From: an uncultured Pseudoflavonifractor sp. | GTDB taxonomy: Bacteria > Bacillota > Clostridia > Oscillospirales > Oscillospiraceae | NCBI GenBank assembly: GCA_947425785.1 | Contig: CANEAY010000010.1 | Coordinates: forward strand, 1-64,000 | Length of the DNA: 64,000 nucleotides | Reading direction: 5' to 3' | Shown here: in pieces, positions 1 through 8,218 of the stretch | Layout: each line of letters begins with the position of its first letter | Numbering within the stretch: position 1 is the stretch's first letter | Notes under the pieces: model-generated | What the model was told of the DNA's origin: nothing | The model's input: the letters and a program-made list of their open reading frames with translations, nothing else | Databases searched by the model: none | Made by a program: the position numbers and the translations under genes

Positions 1-2
1 AC

Positions 3-761
3 AAGGGCACCTTTGTGAAGAATATTATCTCGGACAACATCCTCCTGGGGGATATCTATGTCCGGGCCAAGGAGCTCCATTTTGTCTGCGACGTGCCCCG
101 GGGCGTGTTCCTGGTGCGGCAGAGCGAGCCTGCCGACCCGGCTATGATCGATGCTATCCAGGGCATTTTCCCCGACAAGCAGACCGACTTTGTCCTGTCC
201 ATCAGTGAGACCGACGTGGCCATCATCAAGCAGATGCCCGAAGGCTCCGAGGGCAAGCAGCTGGAGAAGATCGCCCAGCAGATCGAGGAGACTTTGGCCG
301 CCGAGCTGAATTTGAAGGCGGTGGTGGGCATCGGCACGGTGGTCACCAACATCCGGGACTTGGCCCGATCTTACAAGGAGGCCCAGCTGGCCATCGAGGT
401 GGGCAAGGTCTTTGACACCGAGCGCACCATCATCAACTATGACAACCTGGGCATTGGACGGCTCATCTATCAGCTGCCCACCACCCTGTGCGAGATGTTC
501 CTGCGGGAGGTCTTCAAGAAGAATCCCATCGACGCGCTGGATCAGGAGACCCTCTTTACCATCAACAAGTTCTTTGAGAACAACCTGAACGTCTCCGAGA
601 CCGCACGGAAGCTCTTTGTCCACCGCAATACGCTGGTCTACCGGCTGGAGAAGATCAAGAAGCTCACCGGCCTCGACCTGCGGGAGTTTGATGACGCCAT
701 TACCTTCAAGGTGGCTCTGATGGTGAAGAAGTACCTTATCTCCAGGGGCATCGAGGACTGA
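3..761 (+). CDS. CdaR/PucR-type transcriptional regulator, C-terminal part (5' truncated by window edge)
   Basis: The frame is open to the left edge; the GTG at 15 is probably an internal valine, because codons upstream of it continue the domain (KGTFVKN). The visible part has a degenerate GGDEF/GAF-like middle (roughly residues 25-170) and a C-terminal helix-turn-helix of the PucR/CdaR type, with NVSETARKLFVHRNTLVYRL as its core. Family members regulate sugar diacid, purine or amino acid catabolism and are usually 350-550 aa, so perhaps a third to a half is missing. It ends 107 bp before ftsE and is probably a separate unit. The effector cannot be read from the sequence. Family call is firm, start unknown. 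Confidence 0.85.
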   Translation, partial: KGTFVKNIISDNILLGDIYVRAKELHFVCDVPRGVFLVRQSEPADPAMIDAIQGIFPDKQTDFVLSISETDVAIIKQMPEGSEGKQLEKIAQQIEETLAAELNLKAVVGIGTVVTNIRDLARSYKEAQLAIEVGKVFDTERTIINYDNLGIGRLIYQLPTTLCEMFLREVFKKNPIDALDQETLFTINKFFENNLNVSETARKLFVHRNTLVYRLEKIKKLTGLDLREFDDAITFKVALMVKKYLISRGIED

Positions 762-800
762 GGGAAGGGGCCGGCGGCCCGACGACGAAATACCAATGAA

Positions 801-849
801 CGATTGACGATCAAACGCGGCCGGAAGGCCCCGGTTCGATTGTCAATCG
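801..849 (+). repeat. Large imperfect hairpin in the ftsE leader
   Basis: The left arm at 801-822 and right arm at 827-849 pair over about 20 positions around a GGAA loop; the outer CGATTGAC/GTCAATCG arms are perfect. No T-tract follows, so it is not an ordinary intrinsic terminator. It sits 18 bp before the ftsE start codon, just upstream of the GAGGAG ribosome binding site. No clear -35/-10 pair was found in 762-867. Confidence 0.6.
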
Positions 850-867
850 CTTTATGAGGAGCAGGGC

Positions 868-1560
868 ATGATTCAGCTATTGGATATACATGAGACCTAT
901 GATAACGGCACCCGGGCCTTGAAGGGCATCGACCTGCGCATCAAGGACGGGGAGTTCGTGTTCCTGGTGGGGCCCTCCGGGTCGGGAAAGTCCACCATCA
1001 TCAAGCTCATCACCGGTGAGATACAGCCCACCGGCGGGCGGATCATGGTCAACGGCTACAACCTGGGCAACATCCGCCCCAGCCAGGTGCCCTATATGCG
1101 CCGGACTCTGGGGGTCATCTTCCAGGATTTCCGGCTCATCGACAAGAAGACGGTGTGGGAGAACCTGACCTTCGCCATGCGGGCGGTGGGGGCCTCCCCC
1201 CGGGAGATCAGCAAGCGCATCCCCTATGTGCTGGATCTGGTGGGGCTCAACTACAAGGGCGACCGCTACCCCAACCAGCTCTCCGGCGGTGAGCAGCAGC
1301 GGGTGGCCATCGCCCGGGCGCTGGTGAACAACCCCCAGATGATCATTGCCGACGAGCCTACGGGCAATCTGGATCCCAGCCGCTCCCAGGAGATCATGCT
1401 GCTGCTGGAGAAGATCAACGAGCTGGGTACCACCATGCTGGTGGTGACCCATGAAAAGGAGCTGGTGAACCGCTTTTCCAAGCGGGTGGTGGCCATTGAG
1501 AACGGCCGCATCATCAGCGATGAGACAGGCGGGTACTATAAAAATGAAGAGATCATATAA
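868..1560 (+). CDS. ftsE: Cell division ATP-binding protein FtsE
   Basis: ABC-type ATPase of 230 aa, the normal FtsE length. Walker A is GPSGSGKST near residue 36, the signature is LSGGEQQRVAIARAL near 138, and Walker B is MIIADEPTGNLD near 155-165. FtsE works with membrane partner FtsX to couple ATP hydrolysis at the division or elongation site to activation of a peptidoglycan hydrolase. The start is an ATG with GAGGAGCAGGG upstream. It overlaps ftsX by 17 nt, which suggests translational coupling, and the M23 hydrolase that FtsEX probably controls follows directly. Confidence 0.96.
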   Translation: MIQLLDIHETYDNGTRALKGIDLRIKDGEFVFLVGPSGSGKSTIIKLITGEIQPTGGRIMVNGYNLGNIRPSQVPYMRRTLGVIFQDFRLIDKKTVWENLTFAMRAVGASPREISKRIPYVLDLVGLNYKGDRYPNQLSGGEQQRVAIARALVNNPQMIIADEPTGNLDPSRSQEIMLLLEKINELGTTMLVVTHEKELVNRFSKRVVAIENGRIISDETGGYYKNEEII

Positions 1561-2443
1561 TTTCGGGTACTACATTGCCGAGGGGTTTCGCTCCATCTTC
1601 ACCCACGGCCTTATGTCCTTTACGGCGGTCTTTATGATCGTGGCCTGCCTGCTGATCATGGGGTCATTTTCCCTGGTGGCGGTGAATCTGGAGCGGGAGC
1701 TGGGTAAGCTGGAGCAGGACAACCGTTTTCTGGCCTTTGTGGACGAGACCTACACCAGAGAACAGGCCATGGCCCTCAAGACTCAGATCGAAGCCGTGCC
1801 CAATGTGGCCTCCGTTATCTTTGAGACCAAGGAGGAGGCCCAGAAAAACTATGCGGCCAAGTACGCCAGCGACAAGAACGCGGCCCTTTATGCCGAGCTT
1901 CCTGCCGAGGTGTTCCGGGACCGCTATGCTGTCCACATGACGGATTTGAGCCTGATTCAGGAGACGGTGGACGCGGTGGAGGCTGTCGAGGGCATCGAGG
2001 GCCATCAGGCCGCCCCGGAGGTGGCCCAGGGCTTTGTGCTGGTGCGCAATGTGGCGGCCGGCGTGGCGGCCATCCTCATCGTGCTGCTGCTTTTTATCTC
2101 CGGGTTCATCATTTACAACACCATCCGCCTAGGCACCTTCAGCCGGCGGGAGGAGATCGTCATTATGAAGATGTGCGGCGCCACCAACGGTTTTGTCCGG
2201 GGGCCCTTCATCTTCGAGGGTATGATCCTGGGGCTGATAGGAGCCGTGCTGGCCTTCTTCTGCCAGTGGGGTATCTATGAGCTGATCGTCCAGGCCATTG
2301 ACACTGAAACGACCGCCCAGCTGCTTAGCGTGATCCCCTTCCAGGAGATCTGGCCCAAGGTGCTGGGGGTCTTTGCCGGGGCGGGGCTCGTTGTGGGCAC
2401 CAGCGGCTCGGTGATGGCCATCCACAAGTTCCTGAACGTATAA
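1544..2443 (+). CDS. ftsX: Cell division protein FtsX, permease-like subunit
   Basis: Membrane partner of FtsE, 299 aa with the start placed at ATG 1544 (MKRSYNFGYYIAEG), which gives the standard FtsX N-terminus; a longer frame from 1496 would overlap ftsE far more. One membrane helix lies near residues 22-42, followed by an extracellular loop of about 120 residues (the hydrolase-binding ECD in this family) and three helices after residue 165. The C-terminal FtsX permease domain carries the family-typical RREEIVIMKMCGATNGFVRGPF. Transcribed between ftsE and the M23 hydrolase. Confidence 0.95.
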   Translation: MKRSYNFGYYIAEGFRSIFTHGLMSFTAVFMIVACLLIMGSFSLVAVNLERELGKLEQDNRFLAFVDETYTREQAMALKTQIEAVPNVASVIFETKEEAQKNYAAKYASDKNAALYAELPAEVFRDRYAVHMTDLSLIQETVDAVEAVEGIEGHQAAPEVAQGFVLVRNVAAGVAAILIVLLLFISGFIIYNTIRLGTFSRREEIVIMKMCGATNGFVRGPFIFEGMILGLIGAVLAFFCQWGIYELIVQAIDTETTAQLLSVIPFQEIWPKVLGVFAGAGLVVGTSGSVMAIHKFLNV

Positions 2444-2455
2444 GGAGGGGCACCC

Positions 2456-3727
2456 TTGAAAGAAAAGCCTTCTCACAAGAAGAAGAAATTCAGCCGGGCG
2501 GACTGGCGGCGTATTTTTGTGGCCGGACTGGCCCTGCTGATGGTGGTGGCCATGGTGCTGCCCCTGCTGGGAGACCTGGCGGGCTTTGCCCGCGCCGCCA
2601 CACAGAGCGAGCTGAAAAACCAAATTTCCGGCCTGAAGGGGGACGCCGCCGACGCCAGCGCCCGGCGCAAGGATCTGCAGGCCCAGCTGAAGGCCATTGA
2701 GAGCGACAAGGCCCAGGCCCTGCAGCGCAAGGAGCTGCTGGCCCAGGAGCTATACGCCATCGACGAGCAGGTGGCCAACACCCAGAGTCAGATCGACCTC
2801 TACAATTCCCTCATTACCCAGCAGGAGGCGGCCCTGGCGGAGGCCCAGGCCAAGGAGACGGCGGCCTATGAGCGGTTTTGCCAGCGGGCCCGCTCCATGG
2901 AGGAGGCGGGGGAGATCTCCTACTGGTCGGTGCTCTTTTCCGCCAACGACTTTTCCGACCTTCTGGACCGGCTGGCCATGGTAGACCTCATCATGGAGTA
3001 CGATAACTCTGTGGTGGAGAACCTGGCCCAGGCCAGGGGAGAGGTGGAGACCACCCTGGCGGAGCTGAACGAGACCAAGGCGGGGCTGGACGAGCAGAAG
3101 GCCATTCTGGATACCCAGCGGGCCGACCAGGCCGCCAAGGTGGTGGAGGCCCAGACCCTCTTTGACGAGCTGAAGACCCAGGCCGACAAGGCGGAGGCCC
3201 TGGTGGCCGCCGAGGAGGCGGAGGAGAAGCGGATCGCCGCTCAGCTGGCCAAGAAGGAGAAGGAACTGGAGGCCATGATCGCCGCCGCCAACTTCACCAC
3301 CGGCTCGGGCTATTACTACCCCCTGCCCTCCAGCAACACCACGGTCACCTCCAAGTTCGGCTGGCGCACCCATCCCATCACCAGAAAGCCCAACAACCAC
3401 ACGGGCCTGGACATCGCCGCCCCCAAAAATACCGAGATCTACGCCGTTCAGGGGGGGGTGGTCATCACCTCGTCCTATGCACCCAGCTCCTACGGCAACT
3501 ATGTAGTGGTGAGCCACGGAAACGGCAAGACCACCCTCTACGCCCACATGACCTCCCGGGCGGTGAGCGAAGGGCAGGTGGTGAGCCAGGGCCAGGTGCT
3601 GGGCTATGTGGGCACCACGGGTTCCTCCAGCGGCAACCACCTGCACATTGAGCTGAAGATCAACGGTGTGCGGCAGGATCCCAGGACTATGTTCCCCGGC
3701 GTGAATTTCAGCTATCCTTACGGTTAA
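2456..3727 (+). CDS. Coiled-coil M23 peptidase, probable FtsEX-controlled murein hydrolase
   Basis: 423 aa starting at TTG 2456, set by AAGGAGGGG seven bases upstream. A signal/membrane segment spans about residues 22-47, a long coiled coil (Glu/Ala/Gln rich, EnvC/CwlO/PcsB-like) about 48-275, and a C-terminal LytM/M23 domain about 300-415. Zn-site motifs are intact: H315-x-G-L-D319 and H395-L-H397. EnvC, PcsB and CwlO are the known FtsEX clients; this architecture directly after ftsEX makes it the likely client here. An intact HxH/HxxxD site suggests an active endopeptidase rather than a degenerate activator such as EnvC. Confidence 0.93.
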   Translation: MKEKPSHKKKKFSRADWRRIFVAGLALLMVVAMVLPLLGDLAGFARAATQSELKNQISGLKGDAADASARRKDLQAQLKAIESDKAQALQRKELLAQELYAIDEQVANTQSQIDLYNSLITQQEAALAEAQAKETAAYERFCQRARSMEEAGEISYWSVLFSANDFSDLLDRLAMVDLIMEYDNSVVENLAQARGEVETTLAELNETKAGLDEQKAILDTQRADQAAKVVEAQTLFDELKTQADKAEALVAAEEAEEKRIAAQLAKKEKELEAMIAAANFTTGSGYYYPLPSSNTTVTSKFGWRTHPITRKPNNHTGLDIAAPKNTEIYAVQGGVVITSSYAPSSYGNYVVVSHGNGKTTLYAHMTSRAVSEGQVVSQGQVLGYVGTTGSSSGNHLHIELKINGVRQDPRTMFPGVNFSYPYG

Positions 3728-3734
3728 GCAAGGC

Positions 3735-3756
3735 GGGCGGAGGACGACCTCCGCCC
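3735..3756 (+). terminator. Rho-independent terminator after ftsE-ftsX-M23
   Basis: A perfect 9-bp stem (GGGCGGAGG at 3735-3743 with CCTCCGCCC at 3748-3756) has a 4-base loop. It is followed by CCTTTCCTTTTTG. It lies 7 bp after the M23 stop and 33 bp before the S41 protease start, so it may attenuate rather than fully separate them. Confidence 0.8.
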
Positions 3757-3789
3757 CCTTTCCTTTTTGTGAGATAAGGAGCGAATGGT

Positions 3790-4956
3790 ATGAAAGAGCG
3801 ACGTTTTTCCAAACTGCATCTGCTTCTGGCGGGGGCGGTGGGGGCCGTTTTGGCGGTGTTCTTCCTCTGCCTGGCCCTGTGGCTGGCCATCGGCCCCCAG
3901 GGCCTGACCCTGCTGGAGGCCTGGGGGGCCGCCCGCACCCAGTTCGTGGGGGAGTTTGACCAGGAGAAGGCCATCGACGCCACCATGGAGGGACTGGTGG
4001 AGGGGCTGGGAGACCGCTGGAGCTACTATCTGGACGCCAAGGGCTACGCCGCCCAAAACCAGCGGCGCACCAACACCTATGTGGGCATCGGCGTCACCGT
4101 CAGCTATACCGATGAGCGGGGGCTCCTCATCCTCAGCGTGGCGGCGGGAGGGCCTGCCCAGGAGGCGGGGCTCACTGTGGGGGAGGTCATCACCGCCGTC
4201 AACGGCATCCCTCTGGAGGGGGAGGCCCGGTATGAGGGGGTGGATCACATCTCCGGGGAGGAGGGGACTGCGGTCACCCTCACCATATTAGGGGAAAACG
4301 GCCAGGAGCGGCAGCTGGAGCTGAAGCGGGCGGCGGTGAACACCGAGGCTGTCCACAGCAAGATGCTGGACAACAAAGTGGGTTACATAAAACTGGACAA
4401 CTTCTACAGCAACAGCGCCCAATGGGTGGCCCAGGCGGCCCGTGAACTGGCCGAGCAGGGAGCCAAGGCCCTGGTCTTTGATATGCGAAACAACGGCGGC
4501 GGCTACGTTGGTGAGCTTACCGACATGCTGGACAGCCTCCTGCCCGAGGGGCCCATCTTCCGCACCTGGAGCAAGAACGGCAGGGAAGAGGTGGTGGAGT
4601 CCGATGAAAATTATGTAAACTTACCTATGGCCACGCTGGTCAATTCCGGCACCTATTCCGCCGCCGAGTTCTTTGCCGCCCAGCTCCAGGAGAGCGTGGG
4701 GGCTCCCATCGTGGGGGAAGAGACCTCGGGGAAGGGGTATTCCCAGCAGGTGGTGCCCCTCTTTAACGGCGGCGCTCTAAACCTGTCTACCGGGCGGTAT
4801 GCCACCGGGGCGGGAGTTTCTCTGGTGGGGACGGGGGTGGCCCTGGACGCGGAGCTGTCCCTGACGGAGGAGAAGCAGCGGCTGCTGGAGGCGGGCCAGC
4901 TCCCCGCCGAGGAGGACGATCAGCTCCAAAAGGCACTGGAGCTGTTGGGATATTGA
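3790..4956 (+). CDS. S41 family C-terminal processing protease
   Basis: 388 aa with one N-terminal membrane helix (about residues 12-38), a PDZ domain (about 95-175) and an S41 catalytic domain. The Ser/Lys dyad is visible: S290 in NSGTYSAAEF and K315 in GEETSGKGYSQQ, 25 residues apart as in CtpA/CtpB. It acts outside the membrane, cutting partly unfolded C-terminal tails, and processes envelope or spore signalling proteins in relatives. AAGGAG precedes ATG 3790. Its place after ftsEX-M23 recurs in Clostridia, and turnover of the hydrolase is a possible role (inference). Confidence 0.93.
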   Translation: MKERRFSKLHLLLAGAVGAVLAVFFLCLALWLAIGPQGLTLLEAWGAARTQFVGEFDQEKAIDATMEGLVEGLGDRWSYYLDAKGYAAQNQRRTNTYVGIGVTVSYTDERGLLILSVAAGGPAQEAGLTVGEVITAVNGIPLEGEARYEGVDHISGEEGTAVTLTILGENGQERQLELKRAAVNTEAVHSKMLDNKVGYIKLDNFYSNSAQWVAQAARELAEQGAKALVFDMRNNGGGYVGELTDMLDSLLPEGPIFRTWSKNGREEVVESDENYVNLPMATLVNSGTYSAAEFFAAQLQESVGAPIVGEETSGKGYSQQVVPLFNGGALNLSTGRYATGAGVSLVGTGVALDAELSLTEEKQRLLEAGQLPAEEDDQLQKALELLGY

Positions 4957-4963
4957 GAAAAGC

Positions 4964-4990
4964 GCCCCCGGCCGCATAGCGGCCGGGGGC
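4964..4990 (+). terminator. Strong hairpin after S41 protease
   Basis: A perfect 12-bp GC stem (4964-4975 with 4979-4990) encloses an ATA loop directly after the protease stop. Only TT follows, so termination may be weak or factor-dependent. Confidence 0.6.
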
Positions 4991-5044
4991 TTGGCATATC
5001 CGGCCCGGCCACGGCATATCCTACCCCCGAGAGGGGGAAGGGAC

Positions 5045-5737
5045 ATGGTGGGGTGGCTGGACTGGTCGGAGCAGCGGCATTTTTGGCCCCGGCTGACTGT
5101 CGTGCGGCCCCAGGGCCTTCCCCTGCTGCGGGCGGCGCTGCCTCCCGGCAAACCGGAACGGCGGCTACGCCAGGGGGCCAAGGCCCTCCGCCGCCGGGGG
5201 GTGAGCCGGGTGGTGGCGGCGCCGGGGCTGGAAGACGCGGAGAGCCTGCGCCGCCGGGGGCTGTACCTGGTGGAGCCCATGCCCCTATACAGGGCCATGG
5301 GGGGCAGGCTGGCCCTGTACCTTTTGCGGGACGTACCCCTTCGGGAGCGGCGGGTGGCCCTGCGGGGGGAGGAGGCCGATGGAACGGCCTGGGCGCTGGC
5401 CCGGGAGCTGTGTCCCCAGGTGGGGGGCCTCCTTTTGGACTTCGACCGGGGAGAGGAGGCACTGGGCGACCGGCTGCGGGCCCAATACGGCGCGGCACCC
5501 CGGCCATTGGGCTGGGGGTCGGGGCCCCAGGTAACCCTGGAGCTTTCGCCGCGGGCGGAGCAGGTGGGGGAGACCCTGCGTCTCTGGGGGGAGGGGGAGC
5601 TGGGAGGGCTCACCCTGACCCTGCCGGGGGCGGTGCTGCCGGAGGGGCTTCCCAGGCTCCCCTTCCTGGAGCTGCTGTGGGAGACGGGGCGGGTGAAGGG
5701 AGAGGACTTGGCGGTGACTGCGGCGAATCGCCCTTGA
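5045..5737 (+). CDS. Hypothetical protein, Arg/Leu/Gly rich
   Basis: 230 aa from ATG 5045 (MVGWLDWSEQRHFWPRL), preceded by GAGGGGGAAGGG; an upstream ATG at 4991 would run through the terminator hairpin region and is less likely. No signal peptide or membrane helix is visible, and I recognise no family. The segment GGLLLDFDRGEEALGDRL suggests an alpha/beta fold. A Gly/Ala/Pro-rich frame (5053-5742) overlaps but looks like a GC shadow. It stands alone between two terminator/promoter elements. Confidence 0.6.
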   Translation: MVGWLDWSEQRHFWPRLTVVRPQGLPLLRAALPPGKPERRLRQGAKALRRRGVSRVVAAPGLEDAESLRRRGLYLVEPMPLYRAMGGRLALYLLRDVPLRERRVALRGEEADGTAWALARELCPQVGGLLLDFDRGEEALGDRLRAQYGAAPRPLGWGSGPQVTLELSPRAEQVGETLRLWGEGELGGLTLTLPGAVLPEGLPRLPFLELLWETGRVKGEDLAVTAANRP

Positions 5738-5762
5738 CATAAGGGGAGAAAGTACATATAAT
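5734..5762 (+). promoter_or_regulatory. Consensus sigma-A promoter for greA-lysS
   Basis: TTGACA (5734-5739), 17-bp spacer, TATAAT (5757-5762): both hexamers are exact. The -35 overlaps the stop codon of the preceding gene. The expected transcript start near 5769 gives a leader of about 84 nt before greA. Confidence 0.9.
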
Positions 5763-5852
5763 ATTGCAATAATGTAAGCGCGGAAGTATGGCTCCGGCCA
5801 GAACCCGCGTTTTCCGTGAAAACAGTACAAGAATGAAAGGTGACACAGGATC

Positions 5853-6329
5853 ATGGCGAAGCAGTATAAACTCACCCCCCAGCGGCTCAAGGAGCTTCAG
5901 GATGAACTGACCTATCTCAAGACCGTCCGGGAGCGGGAGGTGGCCGAGCAGATCAAGGAGGCCCGCTCCTTCGGCGATCTGAGCGAGAACAGCGAGTATG
6001 ACGAGGCCAAGAACGAGCAGGGCAAGCTCTACTCCCGCATTGCGGAGGTGGAGGAGGTACTGTCCAACTATGTGCTCATCGACCATCAGGAGTTTGACGC
6101 CAACGCGGTGAGCCTGGGCAGTCTGGTGAAGGTGCTGGACATAGAGTTCCAGGAGGAGCAGACCTACCACATCGTGGGTTCCCAGGAGGCCGACCCCATG
6201 GACGGCCGCATCTCCGAGGACTCCCCCTTCGGCAAGGCCCTGCTGGGCAAGGTCATCGGCGACGAGGTGGAGGTGGAGGCCCCTATGGGGACGCTCCGCT
6301 ACAAGGTGCTGGACATTCAAAAGAAATAA
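5853..6329 (+). CDS. greA: Transcription elongation factor GreA
   Basis: 158 aa, the usual GreA length. The N-terminal antiparallel coiled coil (about residues 8-75) contains the conserved ELTYLKT..R.EVAEQIKEAR and FGDLSENSEYDEAKNEQ, including the acidic tip that reaches into the RNA polymerase secondary channel. The C-terminal FKBP-like domain ends with EVEVEAPMGTLRYKVLDI. It stimulates cleavage of backtracked transcripts. First gene of the greA-lysS-ferredoxin unit. Confidence 0.97.
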   Translation: MAKQYKLTPQRLKELQDELTYLKTVREREVAEQIKEARSFGDLSENSEYDEAKNEQGKLYSRIAEVEEVLSNYVLIDHQEFDANAVSLGSLVKVLDIEFQEEQTYHIVGSQEADPMDGRISEDSPFGKALLGKVIGDEVEVEAPMGTLRYKVLDIQKK

Positions 6330-6359
6330 GGGAGCGCGCTCCCGATAGGAGAGGACAAC

Positions 6360-7862
6360 ATGGCAGAGCAAGATAAGAATAACGTTTCCCAGCCCGAGCT
6401 TTCCGAGCTGCTGCGCCTGCGGCGGGAGAAGCTCACCGCCCTGCAGGAGGCGGGGGAGGATCCCTTCCAGCAGACCAGGTTTGAGTGGGACGCCACTTCC
6501 CAGCAGATCAAGGACAATTTTGACGCCATGGAGGGAAAACCCGTCAAGGTGGCGGGCCGGCTCATGTCCAAGCGGGGCATGGGCAAGGTGTCCTTCTGCG
6601 ACCTTCAGGACAGGGACGGCCGCATCCAGCTCTACGCCCGCCAGGACGAGATGGACGAGGAAGTCTACAAGAAGTTCAAAAAGTTCGACATCGGCGACAT
6701 CGTGGGGGTGGACGGCGAGGTCTTCCGCACCCAGCGGGGGGAGATGAGCGTCCGGGCCAAGGACATCACCCTGCTGAGTAAGTCCCTGCTGCCTCTGCCG
6801 GAGAAGTTCCACGGCCTTCAGGACAAGGAGCTGCGCTACCGCCAGCGGTATGTTGACCTCATTATGAACCCCGAGGTGAAGCAGGCATTTGTCATCCGCA
6901 GCCAGTTCATCAAGCACGTGCGGGACTTTATGGATAACCGGGGCTATATCGAGGTGGAGACCCCGGTGCTCAACACCATCTCCGGCGGCGCCACCGCCCG
7001 GCCCTTCGTCACTCACCACAACACCCTGGATATCGATATGTACATGCGTATCGCCACCGAGCTGCCCCTGAAGCGGCTCATCGTGGGGGGCCTGGATCGG
7101 GTGTATGAGATCGGGCGCATCTTCCGCAACGAGGGCATGGATCCCAAGCACAACCCGGAGTTCACCACCATCGAGCTCTACCAGGCCTACGCCGACTTTA
7201 ACGACATGATGGATCTCTTCGAGGAGCTGCTGTCCTCCGCCGCACAGAAGATCCTGGGTACCTATCAGGTGGAGTGGCAGGGGGAGAAGATCGATCTGAA
7301 GCCCGGCTGGCCCCGGATGCCCATGCACGAGGCGGTGAAGCAGTACTGCGGCATCGACTTTATGGCCATCACCTCCGACGAGGAGGCGGTGGCCGCCGCC
7401 AAGAGCATCGGCGTGGAGCTGCCCGAGACGGCGGACAAGACCTGGGGCAACGCCCTCTACGAGTGCTTTGACCAGCGGGTGGAGCAGAGGCTCATCCAGC
7501 CCACCTTTATTACTATGCACCCGGTGGATGTATCCCCCCTGGCCAAGCGGTCTCCCAAGGATCCCCGGCTCACCGAGCGGTTTGAGCTCTTTATCTGCCA
7601 CAGCGAGATGGGCAACGCCTTCTCCGAGCTCAACGACCCCATCGACCAGCGCCAGCGCTTCCAGAAGCAGGTGGAGCTGCGGGACAAGGGCGACGACGAG
7701 GCCGGCATGATGGACGAGGATTTCCTCACCGCCCTGGAGTACGGTATGCCTCCCACCGGCGGCCTGGGCATCGGCATCGACCGGTGCGTCATGCTGCTCA
7801 CCGGGACGGATTCCATCCGGGACGTGCTGCTCTTCCCCACCATGAAGCCGCTGGATAAGTGA
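6360..7862 (+). CDS. lysS: Lysyl-tRNA synthetase, class II
   Basis: 500 aa with an N-terminal OB-fold anticodon-binding domain (about 60-165) and a class II catalytic core. Motif 2 includes GRIFRNEGMDPKHNPEFT near residue 255. The PLAKRSP and FELFICHSEMGNAFSELNDP segments and motif 3 GGLGIGIDRCVMLLTG are intact. It charges tRNA-Lys in the cytosol. The start has AGGAGAGGACAAC upstream. The greA-lysS pairing is common in Clostridia. Confidence 0.97.
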   Translation: MAEQDKNNVSQPELSELLRLRREKLTALQEAGEDPFQQTRFEWDATSQQIKDNFDAMEGKPVKVAGRLMSKRGMGKVSFCDLQDRDGRIQLYARQDEMDEEVYKKFKKFDIGDIVGVDGEVFRTQRGEMSVRAKDITLLSKSLLPLPEKFHGLQDKELRYRQRYVDLIMNPEVKQAFVIRSQFIKHVRDFMDNRGYIEVETPVLNTISGGATARPFVTHHNTLDIDMYMRIATELPLKRLIVGGLDRVYEIGRIFRNEGMDPKHNPEFTTIELYQAYADFNDMMDLFEELLSSAAQKILGTYQVEWQGEKIDLKPGWPRMPMHEAVKQYCGIDFMAITSDEEAVAAAKSIGVELPETADKTWGNALYECFDQRVEQRLIQPTFITMHPVDVSPLAKRSPKDPRLTERFELFICHSEMGNAFSELNDPIDQRQRFQKQVELRDKGDDEAGMMDEDFLTALEYGMPPTGGLGIGIDRCVMLLTGTDSIRDVLLFPTMKPLDK

Positions 7863-7874
7863 GTGGAGAGGGCT

Positions 7875-8063
7875 ATGGAAAAGACATTACGCGTGATCGT
7901 GGAGAAGTGTCCCCAGAACCACCCCTGCCCCTCGGTGCGGGTGTGCCCGGTGGGGGCTTTGTCCCAGGTGGACTTTCAGGCCCCCACGGTGGATCATGGT
8001 AAGTGCATCCGCTGTGGGAAGTGCTCCAATTTCTGCCCCAAGAAGGCACTGGTGCTGGAATAA
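7875..8063 (+). CDS. Small 4Fe-4S ferredoxin-like protein
   Basis: 62 aa from ATG 7875; an in-frame GTG at 7863 abuts the lysS stop but is closer to no ribosome binding site, while GTGGAGAGG precedes 7875. Two Cys clusters are visible: CPQNHPCPSVRVCP and the classical CIRCGKCSNFCP. The second fits a 4Fe-4S site and the first is an atypical Cx5Cx5C spacing seen in a small clostridial family. The function is unknown; an electron carrier is the plausible reading. Last gene before a strong terminator. Confidence 0.8.
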   Translation: MEKTLRVIVEKCPQNHPCPSVRVCPVGALSQVDFQAPTVDHGKCIRCGKCSNFCPKKALVLE

Positions 8064-8077
8064 GATCAAATATCAGT

Positions 8078-8107
8078 GGCATACCGGCGGGTGACCGCCG
8101 GTATGCC
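8078..8107 (+). terminator. Rho-independent terminator of greA-lysS unit
   Basis: A perfect 13-bp stem (8078-8090 with 8095-8107), GTGA loop, then a run of T. Lies 14 bp after the ferredoxin-like stop. Confidence 0.92.
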
Positions 8108-8170
8108 TTTTTTTATATCAAGCAGGAACAACTGGAATGTTGACCGGGGAAAAGTATAGCTTGTATGACT

Positions 8171-8218
8171 GCCATTGAAAAAACCTCTCAGGGATTCCCT
8201 GAGAGGTTTTTCAATGGC
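8171..8218. terminator. Long inverted repeat, bidirectional terminator containing the XRE stop codon
   Basis: The arms at 8171-8194 and 8196-8218 are inverted copies apart from one extra A. The GC core CCTCTCAGGGA is flanked by A-run and T-run, so it can terminate in both directions. The minus-strand stop codon of the XRE gene (8211-8213) lies inside the right arm. Confidence 0.8.

Noticed and set aside
5053-5742. Gly/Pro/Ala-rich plus-strand frame overlapping the gene at 5045
   Set aside because: Composition is that expected from a frame-shifted reading of GC-rich DNA; the other frame has a balanced protein and a ribosome binding site.
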